A DNA stretch of 58,640 nucleotides from Actinomycetes bacterium (GCA_021831125.1 JAKBNI010000003.1:1-58640); one strand, 5' to 3'. Numbered from the stretch's first letter, positions 35,047 through 44,065 are shown. Numbers and translations are program-made. Notes: generated from the letters alone by a model not told the origin.

Positions 35047-36354
35047 CTATCGGCTCGGTCGGGCGAGTACCTCGGCGACCCGCCGGGGCAGCCCGGAGGC
35101 GCCGGCGTAGGGCTCGAGCCGGGCGCCGGCGCGTCCGTGGAGGTGGGCCGAGAGCGCGGCCGCCTCCAGCGGGGCGTGGCCGCGCGCGAGGGCGCCGGCG
35201 ATCAGTCCCGCGAGCACGTCGCCGGTGCCGGCCGTCGCGAGCGCCGCGGTGCCCGAGGTCACGACTCGGGTCGTGCCCTCGGGCGCGGCGACGACCGTGA
35301 GGGGGCCCTTCAACAGCACGACGCACCCGGTGGAGGCCGCCAGCTCGCGCGTGGCGCGGAGCCGGTCCGGGGGGACCGGGCGGCCGGTGAGACGAGCGAA
35401 CTCCCCCTCGTGGGGGGTGAGGACCCACGGCGGTCCGTCGGGGCGCCGCAGCGCGAGGACGGCGGGGTCGAGTCCGTCGGCGTCGAGGACGACCGGCACG
35501 CTCGAGCGCGCGAGCGCCGGGGCGAGCCACGCCGCGGCGCCCTCGCCGAGTCCGGGTCCCGCGACGACGGCCCGGGCGCGCGGATCGAGGGTGGCGCTCG
35601 CCACCCGCACGACCTCGGCCGGCAGGTCGAGGTCGGTCACCTCGGCGCGACTCGCCAGGCGAACCATCGACGCGCCGCCGGCGAGCGCGCCCGCCGCCAC
35701 CAGGCGAGCCGCGCCGGGCATCAGGGGGGAGCCGACGAGGGCCACCACGGCGTGGCGCCACTTGTGGTCGTCGGGCGCGTGGCGGAGGAAGCCGACGAGG
35801 TCGGCGTCCTCGACGACGCCGTCGCGTGAGGCGGTGACGATGCCGAGGCGGTGCAGCGCGACGCGTCCCGCGAGGGAGGCGGCCGGTCCGGTCACGTGGG
35901 CCGGCTTCAGCGCCCCGAGGGCGACGGTCAGCGTGGCGCGCGCGGGCGCGCCGAGCACGGCGCCGGTGTCGGCGTCGACGCCCGAGGGCAGGTCGACGGC
36001 CACGACCGGGCCGTCGGCGAGTGGGGCGTGATAGGGGCGCGAGCAGCCCAGGCCGAAGGCGGCGTCGACCACGAGGTCGTAGCCCTCGAGCACGGCCGGC
36101 TGGTCGCCGACGGCCAGCACGTCGACGCGCGCGCCGCGGTGCGCGAGCCACGCGGCGCAGACCCGCCCGTCGGCCCCGTTGAGGCCCGGTCCCGCGACGA
36201 CCGCGACGCGTCGCCCGTAGAGGGTGCCGAGCAGGGCACGGCACTCCTGGGCGACGGCCACCCCGGCGCGGCGCACCAGGGCGGCCGAGCCGACGACGTC
36301 GACGGCGACCGCGTCGGCCGCGCGCATGGCCGCGGTGTCGAGCAGCGGCCTCAC
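35047..36354 (-). CDS. nnr: Bifunctional NAD(P)H-hydrate epimerase / ADP-dependent dehydratase
   Basis: The protein has 435 residues and repairs NADHX and NADPHX, the damaged hydrated forms of reduced nicotinamide nucleotides. The N-terminal YjeF_N epimerase domain (1 to about 190) has AGPGLNGADGRVCAAWLA, DAAFGLGC and DLPSGVDADTG. The C-terminal kinase-like dehydratase (about 195-430) has DADGLDP, LTPHEGEFARL and the diagnostic TAGTGDVLAGLIAGAL. Its ATG overlaps the stop of the upstream hybrid kinase by 4 bp, so the two are coupled, an unusual partnership. The second kinase begins about 107 bp after its stop. Confidence 0.93.
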   Translation of the reverse strand: MRPLLDTAAMRAADAVAVDVVGSAALVRRAGVAVAQECRALLGTLYGRRVAVVAGPGLNGADGRVCAAWLAHRGARVDVLAVGDQPAVLEGYDLVVDAAFGLGCSRPYHAPLADGPVVAVDLPSGVDADTGAVLGAPARATLTVALGALKPAHVTGPAASLAGRVALHRLGIVTASRDGVVEDADLVGFLRHAPDDHKWRHAVVALVGSPLMPGAARLVAAGALAGGASMVRLASRAEVTDLDLPAEVVRVASATLDPRARAVVAGPGLGEGAAAWLAPALARSSVPVVLDADGLDPAVLALRRPDGPPWVLTPHEGEFARLTGRPVPPDRLRATRELAASTGCVVLLKGPLTVVAAPEGTTRVVTSGTAALATAGTGDVLAGLIAGALARGHAPLEAAALSAHLHGRAGARLEPYAGASGLPRRVAEVLARPSR

Positions 36355-38861
36355 GCAGGCGCCCCGTCGAGCAGGTCGCGAACGACGTGGGCGATCTCGG
36401 CGAGACCGTAGGGCTTCTCGAGGAAGGCCGAGCGACCCGTGGGGGCGGTGACGGCGTCGTGCTCGGGGCTCGGGAAGCCCGAGGTGAAGAGGACGGCCGT
36501 CTCGGGTCGTGCGACGAGGAGGCGCGCGGCGAGCTCGCGGCCGTTCATCCGGGGCATCACCACGTCGGTCACCAGGGCGGCGATGGGGCCCGGCTCGGCG
36601 GCGGCCCGCTCGAGCGCCTCGAGCCCGTCGACGGCCACCAGCACGCGGTAGCCGAGGTCGGCCAGGTAGCCGCTCACGAGGTCGCGGGCCTCGTCCACGT
36701 CCTCCACGACGAGGAGGGTTTCGGTCCCGCGCGTCGACTCGCGCGCGGGTCGGGCGTCGGGGTCCGGCTCGAGCGCGCCACCGACCGCCGGCAGGTACAC
36801 CTTCACGGTCGTGCCCGCTGCGGGGGAGCTGTAGAAGCGCACGTGGCCTCCGCAGCGGCGCACGATGCCATAGACGGTGGAGAGCCCGAGCCCCGTGCCG
36901 GTCGCCTTGGTGGTGAAGAACGGCTCGAACGCGCGTGCGAGCGTGGGCTCGTCCATGCCCTCGCCCGAGTCGGTGATCTGCAAGAGCACGTGGGGCCCCG
37001 GGGTGACCTCGGGGTGGAGGTCGGCGTAGTCCTGGTCGAGGTGGGCGAGCGCCGTGCGCACCTCGAGGCTCCCGCCCCGGGGCATCGCCTCGCGGGCGTT
37101 GGTGACGAGGTTCAAGATGGCCTGCTCGAGCTGGGCCCGGTCCACCTCGACCGCGGCTAGGCCCTCGGCCAGGTCGAGACGCACGACGACGTCCTCGCCG
37201 ATCATGCGCTCGAGTAGTCCGAGCGCGTCGCGCACCACCTCGCTCAGGTCGAGGCGCTGGGGATGGATCATCTGGCTGCGGCTGAAGGTGAGGAGGCGTC
37301 GGGTGAAGTCGGCGGCCTTCTCGACGGCGGCGTCGATGCGCTGGGCCATCTCGCGCAGGGACGGCTCCTCGAGGCGCTGGGCGAGCAGTCCGGAGTAGCC
37401 GCGGATCACGAGCAGCATGTTGTTGAAGTCGTGGGCGACGCCGCCGGCGAGCGTGCCGAGCGCCTCGAGCTTCTGGGACTGGAGGAGTTGGAGCTCCATC
37501 TCGCGCGCCGCGGTGACGTCGGTGTTCACCCCGACGAAGTGCGAGGCCCGTCCACGCTCGTCGAGCACCGGCGTGATGGTGAGTCGGTTCCAGAACGGTG
37601 TGCCGTCCTTGCGGTAGTTGACGAGCTCGACGAGGGTCTCGCGCTCCTCGGCGATGGCCCGGTCGATCGCCTCGACGGCCTCGGGGGCGGTGTCGGGGCC
37701 GTCGAGGAAGGCGGCGCTGCGCCCGAGGACCTCGTCCTCGCTGTAGCCGGTGAGGGTGAGGAAGCTCGGGCTCGCGTAGATGACCCGCCGCTCGTCATCC
37801 CCCGTGGTGATGAGCACGCCCTGGCTGATCGCGCGCAGGGCGCGGTCGTGGGTGCGCAGCATCTCCTCGTCGGCCGCGCGCAGGCGCTCGTTGACGAAGC
37901 GGTCGAGGGCGAACGAGAGGATGGGCGTGATCTCCGAGAGCGCCCGGATCAGCTCGTCGGTGAAGTAGCCCGGCTGGTCCGAGTAGAGCCCGAGGGTGGC
38001 GACGACCCGTCCGCCCTCGCGGATGGGGAACGAGGCCGAGGCGCGGAATCCGAAGCCCGCCGCTCGCCGGTGCCAGGGCAGGGTCATGTCGGAGGCGAGG
38101 AAGTCGTTGATGACCTGGGGCACCCCCTCGCGCAGGGCGCGGCCGGTCGGCCCGTGCGAGGTGATGTCCGCGGGGTCGAGGCTCACGCGGAGCTCCTCGA
38201 GGTAGGCGGACTGGCCGTGCTTGACCGCGACGTCGACCTCGCCCTCGTGGGGGACCCCGACCCAGGCGAGGGCGAAGCCCCCGACCTCGACGGCGATCCG
38301 ACAGACGGTGGCGAAGAGGTCGGCCGCGCTGGTGGACTCGCTCACGGCCCGGTTGGTCTCGGCCAGCATCGCGTAGAGGCGCGAACGCTCCTCGAGCTCG
38401 TACTGGGCGTCGGTGAGCTCGGTCACGTCGAGGGCCACGATGCCCACTCCCACGACCTCGCGCGCGACGCGCATCGGGTAGTAGCTCGCGAGCCAGTGGC
38501 GATGCTTGGGCACCTCCGAGACCTGCTGCTCGGTCAGACGGAGGTTGGTGACGGTCTCTCCGGCGAGGACGCGCTCGTACACGTCGCTCAGGGTCGACCA
38601 GGCCCGCGGGGCGACCTCGCTGACGCGCCGGCCGACGTGGTCGGCCACCGAGAGGCCGTGACCGTCGGCGAGGGCCGCGTTGATGACGAGGTAGCGGAAC
38701 TCCCGGTCGAGCAGGGCGAAGCCGGTCGGGGTGTTCTCGAGGAAGAGGTCGAACAGGGCGGCCCGGTACGCCGGATCCGCACTCACCGAGGGATGGGTGG
38801 TCCTCGACGCGCCCGGGGGGTCCGTCGTCCCGCCCCGCCCCCTCTTCGGTTCACGTCGCAT
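36351..38861 (-). CDS. Hybrid sensor histidine kinase (PAS-GAF-PAS-HisKA-HATPase-REC)
   Basis: The protein has 836 residues, cytosolic. The domain order matches the paralogue at 32480-34939: PAS (about 25-150), GAF (about 170-310), PAS (about 330-455), HisKA with His477 in GVAHDFNN, HATPase (NLVTNAREAM, DSGEGMDE, GTGLGLSTVYG) and a receiver with Asp766 (VTDVVMP) and Lys in LEKPY. The second PAS shows the YSEDEVLGRS...NYRKDGTPFWNRL pattern of PAS domains that can bind flavin, but the LOV Cys motif is not seen, so a light-sensing claim is not supported. ATG 38861 has GGGGGAGGG upstream and TAGAGT (38887-38882) as a likely -10. It is first in the kinase-nnr unit. Confidence 0.88.
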   Translation of the reverse strand: MRREPKRGRGGTTDPPGASRTTHPSVSADPAYRAALFDLFLENTPTGFALLDREFRYLVINAALADGHGLSVADHVGRRVSEVAPRAWSTLSDVYERVLAGETVTNLRLTEQQVSEVPKHRHWLASYYPMRVAREVVGVGIVALDVTELTDAQYELEERSRLYAMLAETNRAVSESTSAADLFATVCRIAVEVGGFALAWVGVPHEGEVDVAVKHGQSAYLEELRVSLDPADITSHGPTGRALREGVPQVINDFLASDMTLPWHRRAAGFGFRASASFPIREGGRVVATLGLYSDQPGYFTDELIRALSEITPILSFALDRFVNERLRAADEEMLRTHDRALRAISQGVLITTGDDERRVIYASPSFLTLTGYSEDEVLGRSAAFLDGPDTAPEAVEAIDRAIAEERETLVELVNYRKDGTPFWNRLTITPVLDERGRASHFVGVNTDVTAAREMELQLLQSQKLEALGTLAGGVAHDFNNMLLVIRGYSGLLAQRLEEPSLREMAQRIDAAVEKAADFTRRLLTFSRSQMIHPQRLDLSEVVRDALGLLERMIGEDVVVRLDLAEGLAAVEVDRAQLEQAILNLVTNAREAMPRGGSLEVRTALAHLDQDYADLHPEVTPGPHVLLQITDSGEGMDEPTLARAFEPFFTTKATGTGLGLSTVYGIVRRCGGHVRFYSSPAAGTTVKVYLPAVGGALEPDPDARPARESTRGTETLLVVEDVDEARDLVSGYLADLGYRVLVAVDGLEALERAAAEPGPIAALVTDVVMPRMNGRELAARLLVARPETAVLFTSGFPSPEHDAVTAPTGRSAFLEKPYGLAEIAHVVRDLLDGAPA

Positions 38862-38919
38862 CGGCCACGGCCCTCCCCCGCACTCTAGTGAGGTCCGCCC
38901 GAGGACCGGGAACCTTCGA

Positions 38920-38964
38920 CGCCCTGAGGGCGGGGCCCGCCACGCGGGCCCCGCCCTCAGGGCG
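38920..38964 (-). terminator. Perfect 21-bp GC hairpin after the Liv binding-protein gene
   Basis: 38920-38940 pairs without mismatch with 38944-38964 around a CAC loop. It begins 8 bp beyond the stop of the binding-protein gene and ends before the kinase promoter. No T-run follows in the minus direction, so it is a GC-only terminator candidate or an RNA-stabilising end. Confidence 0.7.
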
Positions 38965-38972
38965 CGGTGCGG

Positions 38973-40328
38973 CTACCTAAGCCAGGCCGGGATGCCCGTG
39001 CTCAGGCGCTTCACCACGGTCACCGGGCCGTTCTTCGAGTTGGTCGTGTAGACGGTGTTCGAGACCGTCTTCACCGACGTCGCGCTCGTCACCTCGTCGA
39101 TCTGTCCGGCGTTGAGGCCCTGGTGGTTGACCGGCGTGTACTGCAGCGGGGCCAGCGAGGGCGTCTGGGTGAACGTCGAGTGCGTGAGCAGCTTCAAGAA
39201 GCTGGCGCGGGTGAAGTTGCGCCCGGCCGCCTTGAGCGCCTCCACGAAGGCGACCCCCCAGCCGACGCCGTACTCGATGTTCCCGTTGAGGGTCGAGGTC
39301 GAGGTGAAGCCCGGGAAGTCGGCCGGGTCGGCCTGGAGGACCTTGTACATCCACTTGATCCAGGGGCTACCGCTCGTGGGCGTCGGGAGGTAGGTGAAGC
39401 TGATCGCCCCCACCTCGGGGTCGACGCCCAGGCTCTTGAAGGGCTCGGCGACCGTCTGGGGGTCCGAGCCGACGCTGGAGATCACCCAGTGGGGGGTGTA
39501 GCTCAGCTGGAGCGCGGCGCCCAGGGCCGCGTCGGTCGCGCCAGGGATCGTGTCGAGGTAGACCACGGTGCACTTGGCGTTCTGGAAGGCCTGGATGTAG
39601 GGGGCGATGGACGCGCCGTTGGTCGCGACCAGCGCCGTCGTGGAGTAGAAGTCGGTCACGACGGGGCTCACGCCACCGGCCACCAGTCCGGCCAGGCCGT
39701 TGGTGCCGAAGTCGTCACCCTGGCCGAGGAAGCAGACGTTCTGGTTCGCGTAGGCCGAGAGGATGTACTTCGCGAGGATCTTGCTCTCGACGGGGTAGCT
39801 CGGCTGCCAGCCGAAGAGTCCCGGGTACTGGGACGGGTCGTTCCAGTCCGAGGAGCCGGAGTTGACGAAGAGCTGGGGCACGCCGTTCTTCTTCAGCAGC
39901 GTGCGCACGAGGTCCTGGGTCGGTGTGCCGAGCGAGCCCACCGTGGCGAAGACCGGCAGCGCGAGGAGCTTCTGGGTCTGGGTCACGGTGTTGGGGACCC
40001 CGGTGCAGCCGAATCCCGGCGTCCCGTAGCAGTCGTCCTCGAGGACGTAGCGGATCTTGCGACCGTTGATCCCGCCCTTGGAGTTGACGTACTTGAAGAC
40101 CGCGTTGGCGGCCTTGGCGACCTGGTTGTAGCCCGACGAGGCGATACCCGTCAGCGGGACGGTGGCGCCGATCGTCACCTGGGAGGCCGTCACCCCGGGG
40201 ACCTTGGGCACCCGGGCCTTGGACGCGGCACCCGCGTCGCCGATCGAGGTGGCCGCGGTGGCCAGGGTCGCGCACAGGAGAAGTGCCGAACCTGCCGTCG
40301 CGACGCGTCGCCACTGAGTAATTGCCAT
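38973..40328 (-). CDS. Branched-chain amino acid-type ABC importer, substrate-binding protein
   Basis: The protein has 451 residues. A signal peptide (ATAGSALLLCATLATAATS) is followed by a Leu/Ile/Val-binding fold (Peripla_BP_6). It shows VTIGATVPLTGIASSGYNQVAKAANAVFKYVNSKGGINGRKIRYVLEDDCY at the start (a hallmark region), then PQLFVNSGSSDWNDPSQYPGLFGWQPSYPVE and GWGVAFVEALKAAG. The family binds amino acids, amides, urea or aromatic acids; the ligand here cannot be read off. It is last in the importer cluster, 99 bp after the permease, with its own promoter and a GGGGGGACATC ribosome site. That suggests extra production of the binding protein. Confidence 0.9.
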   Translation of the reverse strand: MAITQWRRVATAGSALLLCATLATAATSIGDAGAASKARVPKVPGVTASQVTIGATVPLTGIASSGYNQVAKAANAVFKYVNSKGGINGRKIRYVLEDDCYGTPGFGCTGVPNTVTQTQKLLALPVFATVGSLGTPTQDLVRTLLKKNGVPQLFVNSGSSDWNDPSQYPGLFGWQPSYPVESKILAKYILSAYANQNVCFLGQGDDFGTNGLAGLVAGGVSPVVTDFYSTTALVATNGASIAPYIQAFQNAKCTVVYLDTIPGATDAALGAALQLSYTPHWVISSVGSDPQTVAEPFKSLGVDPEVGAISFTYLPTPTSGSPWIKWMYKVLQADPADFPGFTSTSTLNGNIEYGVGWGVAFVEALKAAGRNFTRASFLKLLTHSTFTQTPSLAPLQYTPVNHQGLNAGQIDEVTSATSVKTVSNTVYTTNSKNGPVTVVKRLSTGIPAWLR

Positions 40329-40365
40329 CGTGTGATGTCCCCCCTGATGAGTGTGTCCGGAACGG

Positions 40366-40386
40366 CTGGTTACCGCCTGGTACCGC
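40366..40386 (-). repeat. Tandem near-repeat in the binding-protein leader
   Basis: CTGGTTACCGC (40366-40376) is followed immediately by CTGGTACCGC (40377-40386), just downstream of the -10 of the binding-protein promoter. A possible operator or leader structure. Confidence 0.35.
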
Positions 40387-40397
40387 TTACGTGGGCG

Positions 40398-40426
40398 AGC
40401 GTAGGCCCTCCCCGGTTGGAACGCAA
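40398..40426 (-). promoter_or_regulatory. Internal promoter for the Liv binding-protein gene
   Basis: On the minus strand TTGCGT (40426-40421), a 17-bp spacer and TACGCT (40403-40398). It lies in the 99-bp gap between the permease and the binding-protein gene and gives a leader of roughly 60 nt. Confidence 0.5.
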
Positions 40427-40427
40427 G

Positions 40428-41627
40428 TCACTCCCGCTCGCGCGCGTGGGCGCGCCGGGCGCGCAGGTGCCGGTACGTCCCGGCGATGCCCATCGGCGAG
40501 AACATCATGGTCACGATGAGCAGCGCCCCGAAGATGATGCCGTTGAGCTGGCTCGCCAGGTTGCCCTGGGGGTTGAGGCCCGTGTGGGCGACGAACCACG
40601 CGATGACGTTGGTCGAGTAGGCGTAGACGACCCCGCCGATGATCGCCCCGGAGATCGTGCCGATCCCCCCGATCACGATCACCGCCAAGATCGTGATCGA
40701 CAGGGCGAAGCCGTAGGTCGCGGGCGAGACCGAGTTGTTCAGCAGGGTCCACAGGGCCCCGCCGAGCGCCGCGTAGGCGGCGCTGATGACAAAGGCGATG
40801 ACCCGGGTGCGCGGCAGGGGGACTCCCACGAGCTCGGCGGCGACGTCGTTGTCGCGCACCAGGCGCATCGCCCGGCCGGTGCGGCTGGCGAACAGGTTGG
40901 CCATGAGGAAGAACGCGACGCCGGTGGCGACCATGACGATGTCGGTCAGCCACAGGGTGTCGGTCGTGAGCGTGGGCGTGCCGGCGTGGAAGAGCCCGAC
41001 GAGCCAGTGCGGGGCGGTCGCCGTGTTGGGCAGCTGGAGCCCGGAGTCCCCGCCGGTCCAGGAGCTGAACGAGCTGAGGATCGCGGGGAAGGCCACCGCG
41101 AAGGCCAGGGTCATGCCGGCGAGGTAGGGACCGCGCAGCCGGGTGGCCGGCAGGCCCAAGAGCAGTCCGAACAGGGCCCCGACCACGACCGAGATGAGCA
41201 GGGTCACCACGATCGGGGTGGTGGCGTGGTGGTTGGCCCAGATGGCGGTGGCGAAGGCCCCGACCCCCATGAAGGCCCCGTTGCCGATCGAGATCTGGCC
41301 CGAGGCGCCGGTCAGGAACGACAGTCCGAGCAGCACGATGGCCATCCCGGCCCCGGTGGCGAGGTTGAAGTCGGTGGGCACCGAGAGGAAGGCGGTCGCG
41401 AACACGACGGCGTCCACGAGGATCACGGTGAGCATCGCGCGCGCGAGGGCCGGGTGCTCGGTGCGCACCGTGGGCAGGGAGCCGACCAGCCCCGCGGCGG
41501 CCGCGACGGCGGCCACGACCACGAGGGCGACGGCGTCGCTGGCGCGTGGGGCGAGCGTGAGAGCGAGTGCGACCGCCACGACGAGCGCGCCGAGCGCCAC
41601 GGCGCCGTGGCGGGCGACGGGGCTCAT
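40428..41627 (-). CDS. livM: Branched-chain amino acid-type ABC permease (LivM-like)
   Basis: The protein has 399 residues with ten or more TM helices, longer than usual because of four helices at the N-terminus (about 10-110). The LivM core follows: SLLTGASGQISIGNGAFMGVGAF in variant form, LRGPYLAGMTLAFAVAFP, and RAMRLVRDNDVAAELVGVPLPRTRVIAFVISAAYAALGGALW, the family's cytoplasmic motif. It pairs with LivH in the membrane. Its ATG overlaps the LivH stop by 4 bp. The C-terminal tail is basic (HLRARRAHARE). Confidence 0.9.
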   Translation of the reverse strand: MSPVARHGAVALGALVVAVALALTLAPRASDAVALVVVAAVAAAAGLVGSLPTVRTEHPALARAMLTVILVDAVVFATAFLSVPTDFNLATGAGMAIVLLGLSFLTGASGQISIGNGAFMGVGAFATAIWANHHATTPIVVTLLISVVVGALFGLLLGLPATRLRGPYLAGMTLAFAVAFPAILSSFSSWTGGDSGLQLPNTATAPHWLVGLFHAGTPTLTTDTLWLTDIVMVATGVAFFLMANLFASRTGRAMRLVRDNDVAAELVGVPLPRTRVIAFVISAAYAALGGALWTLLNNSVSPATYGFALSITILAVIVIGGIGTISGAIIGGVVYAYSTNVIAWFVAHTGLNPQGNLASQLNGIIFGALLIVTMMFSPMGIAGTYRHLRARRAHARERE

Positions 41628-42523
41628 ACGCGCCTCGCCGCGCTACGGGTGAGCAGCCCGTTGGGCCGCACCATGAGCGACACGATGAGGATGGCCAGGG
41701 CCACGAGGATGATCGCGTTGGAGTTGAGGTAGTCGCCGACGAACTGCAAGACCACCCCCAGCGCGATCCCCGAGGTGACCGCGCCCACCGGGCTGTCGAG
41801 CCCGCCCACGGCCGCGGCGATGAAGCCGAAGGCGAAGATGCCGTCCATGAGCTGTGGGGTGAGGCCGGTGAAGAAGTTCGACGCGACCAGGATCGCGGTG
41901 ACCGCGCCGACCGCCGTCGAGAGCATCCAGCCCAGGGTGAGCATCCGACCGACCCGCACGCCCAAGAGCCGTGAGACCTCGGGCGCGAGGGCCGAGGCCC
42001 GCAGCTGCAGGCCGAGGCGGGTGTAGCGGAACAGGACGACGATGGCTCCCATGACCGCGAGGGCGGTCACGACCTCGAAGAGGCTGAACGGCGAGAGGCC
42101 GACCGGCTGGCCGCCCAGGCGCCAGTCGATGGGGGAGAAGGGGGCCGGCAGGCTCCGTGGCGTGGTCGACCAGATCGCCGCGGCGAAGGCCTCGAGGATG
42201 ATGAGGTAGCCCACCATCACGACGATGGGGTTGATCTCGGGCTTGCCGTAGAGCGGGCGCACGAGGACCCGCTCGGTGACCGCACCGATCGCGAAGGCCG
42301 CCACCAGGCTCACCCCCACGCAGACCCAGTAGGGCCAGCTATAGGAGAGCAGACCCATGCCCAGGTAGGTCGCGAACATGGGCATCGCGCCCTGGGCGAA
42401 GTTGAGCACGCGGGTCGCACGCCAGACCAGCACCAGGCTCAGGGCCACCAGGCCGTAGATGGCGCCGTTGGTGAGTCCGCCGAGGATGTCGGTCACGACC
42501 CGCGACGTGAGGAAGCCGTCCAC
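41624..42523 (-). CDS. livH: Branched-chain amino acid-type ABC permease (LivH-like)
   Basis: The protein has 299 residues with about eight TM helices. It begins with GGLTNGAIYGLVALSLVLVWRATRVLNFAQGAM, the LivH signature, and contains RYTRLGLQLRASALAPEVSRLLGVRVGRML and GGLDSPVGAVTSGIALGVV typical of the family. It forms the translocation path with LivM. It overlaps both neighbours (4 bp with livM, 1 bp with livF), so the operon is translated as a unit. Confidence 0.92.
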   Translation of the reverse strand: MDGFLTSRVVTDILGGLTNGAIYGLVALSLVLVWRATRVLNFAQGAMPMFATYLGMGLLSYSWPYWVCVGVSLVAAFAIGAVTERVLVRPLYGKPEINPIVVMVGYLIILEAFAAAIWSTTPRSLPAPFSPIDWRLGGQPVGLSPFSLFEVVTALAVMGAIVVLFRYTRLGLQLRASALAPEVSRLLGVRVGRMLTLGWMLSTAVGAVTAILVASNFFTGLTPQLMDGIFAFGFIAAAVGGLDSPVGAVTSGIALGVVLQFVGDYLNSNAIILVALAILIVSLMVRPNGLLTRSAARRV

Positions 42524-43230
42524 TACTCCACCATCCCGAGGTAGTACTGGCGCAGGCGCTCGTCGGCGGCGACCTCGGCCGCCGAGGCGTCGGCGACGAC
42601 GCTGCCGACGTTGAGCACGACGGCGTGGTGCGCGATGCGCAGCGCCGAGGAGGCGTTCTGCTCGACGAGCACCACGGTCAGGTCACTGGTCGCGCACAGC
42701 TCGGCGACGGTCGCCATCAGCTGGGCCGTCACGAGGGGGGCGAGACCGAGCGAGGGCTCGTCGAGCAGCAGGACCGAGGGGCGGGCGATGAGGGCGCGCG
42801 CCATGGCGAGCATCTGGCGCTCGCCTCCCGAGAGCTTGGCGGCGTGCTGCTTGCGGCGCTGGCCGAGCACCGGGAACGCCTCGTACTGCTGGGCGAGGCC
42901 CTCCTCGAGGGGCACCTTGGCCACGATCGCCCCGAGGCGCAGGTTCTCCTCGACGGTGAACTCGGCGATGACCCCGCGGCCCTCGGGCACGTGACCGACC
43001 CCCAGGCGCGCGATCTCCTCGGGCTTGAGCCGGGTGAGGACCCGCTCGTCGAGCGACACGGTGCCGCTGCGGGGGGTGACGAGGCCGCTGATGGTGCGAA
43101 GCAGCGTCGTCTTGCCGGCCCCGTTGGCGCCGAGCACCGCCGTGATCTGGCCGGTCTCGGCGCGCAGGGTGACCTCGCGCAGGGCGCGGACGGCCCCGAA
43201 GGTCACGGTGAGCCGGTCGACCCCGATCAC
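42523..43230 (-). CDS. livF: Branched-chain amino acid-type ABC ATPase (LivF-like)
   Basis: The protein has 235 residues. It has Walker A GANGAGKTT, the LivF-type GHVPEGRGVIAEFTVEENL, the signature LSGGERQMLAMARAL, Walker B VLLLDEPSLGLAP, and H-loop region VLVEQNASSALRIAHHAVVL. All motifs are intact. It energises uptake together with LivG. Its start overlaps the LivG stop by 4 bp. Confidence 0.94.
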   Translation of the reverse strand: MIGVDRLTVTFGAVRALREVTLRAETGQITAVLGANGAGKTTLLRTISGLVTPRSGTVSLDERVLTRLKPEEIARLGVGHVPEGRGVIAEFTVEENLRLGAIVAKVPLEEGLAQQYEAFPVLGQRRKQHAAKLSGGERQMLAMARALIARPSVLLLDEPSLGLAPLVTAQLMATVAELCATSDLTVVLVEQNASSALRIAHHAVVLNVGSVVADASAAEVAADERLRQYYLGMVE

Positions 43231-44003
43231 TCGCTCACCCCGAGGTAGGCCTCGATGACCGCGTGGTTCTCGCGCACCTCGCCCGGCGTGCCCGTGGCGA
43301 TGACTTGCCCGAAGTTCAGCACGACGAGGCGGTCGACGAGGGGCATCACGAACTCCATGTTGTGCTCGACGAGCAGCACGCCTATCCGCTGGCGCAACTC
43401 GACGATGTGTGCGGCGAACTCCTCGAGCTCGGCCTCGTCGAGCCCCGAGGCGGGCTCGTCGAGCATGAGGAGCCGGGGCTCGCCCATGAGCGCCCTCGCC
43501 AGGGCCACCTTCTTCGCCGTGCCGTAGGGGATGGTCGAGGGCAGGCGGTGGGCGACCGCGGCGATGCCGAGGCGCTCGAGCATCGCCATCGCGTCGGCGC
43601 GCAGCGCCCTCTCGGCGCGCATCGCCTGGGGCAGGGCCAGCAGGCTCGAGACGACGCCGCCGGCCGGGCGGCTCTGGGCGCCGGCCATCACGTTCTCGAG
43701 CACGCTGCAGCGCCCGAAGAGCCCGACCCCCTGGAGTGTCCGCGCGACGCCGGCGCGCGCGAGCTCGCTGGGCCGCAGGTTGGACGCGCCACGGGTGTGG
43801 AAGTGGACGTGGCCCTCGGAGGGCCGCACGAAGCCGCAGGCGACGTTGAAGGCCGTGGTCTTGCCCGCGCCGTTGGGGCCGATGAGCCCCACGATCTCTC
43901 CGGAGGCGACCCCGAAGGAGACGTCGTCGAGCGCGCGCAGACCCTCGAAGTGGACCGACACGTGGTCGAACTCGAGTAGCGCCTCGCCCCCCGCGTCAGT
44001 CAT
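43227..44003 (-). CDS. livG: Branched-chain amino acid-type ABC ATPase (LivG-like)
   Basis: The protein has 258 residues. It has Walker A GPNGAGKTT, RTLQGVGLFGRCSVLENVMAG as in LivG, Walker B LLMLDEPASGLDEAE and H-loop VLLVEHNMEFVM. The signature reads IPYGTAKKVALARAL instead of the common LSYGQQR, an unusual but still plausible ABC signature. It is the first gene of the five-gene importer. TAGTTT lies 8 nt before ATG 44003, so transcription probably starts within a few bases of the start codon. Confidence 0.92.
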   Translation of the reverse strand: MTDAGGEALLEFDHVSVHFEGLRALDDVSFGVASGEIVGLIGPNGAGKTTAFNVACGFVRPSEGHVHFHTRGASNLRPSELARAGVARTLQGVGLFGRCSVLENVMAGAQSRPAGGVVSSLLALPQAMRAERALRADAMAMLERLGIAAVAHRLPSTIPYGTAKKVALARALMGEPRLLMLDEPASGLDEAELEEFAAHIVELRQRIGVLLVEHNMEFVMPLVDRLVVLNFGQVIATGTPGEVRENHAVIEAYLGVSE

Positions 44004-44065
44004 TGGGCGTCAAACTAGCCCGCGCGGACGGGCCCCTCGGTTCACCGGTCCCCGAAGGAGCGGGG

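Noticed and set aside
37500..37800. LOV light-sensor domain in the 836-aa kinase
   Set aside because: The PAS repeat resembles LOV flanks (NYRKDGTPFWN) but the GxNCRFLQ cysteine motif is absent.
38967..41732. A 921-codon plus-strand open frame opposite the Liv genes
   Set aside because: It is antisense to two strongly conserved genes, has low-complexity Gly/Arg/Asp composition and no motif. Long antisense frames are expected at this GC content. Similar frames at 1445-2821, 37263-38888, 15664-16665 and 24692-27034 are rejected for the same reason.
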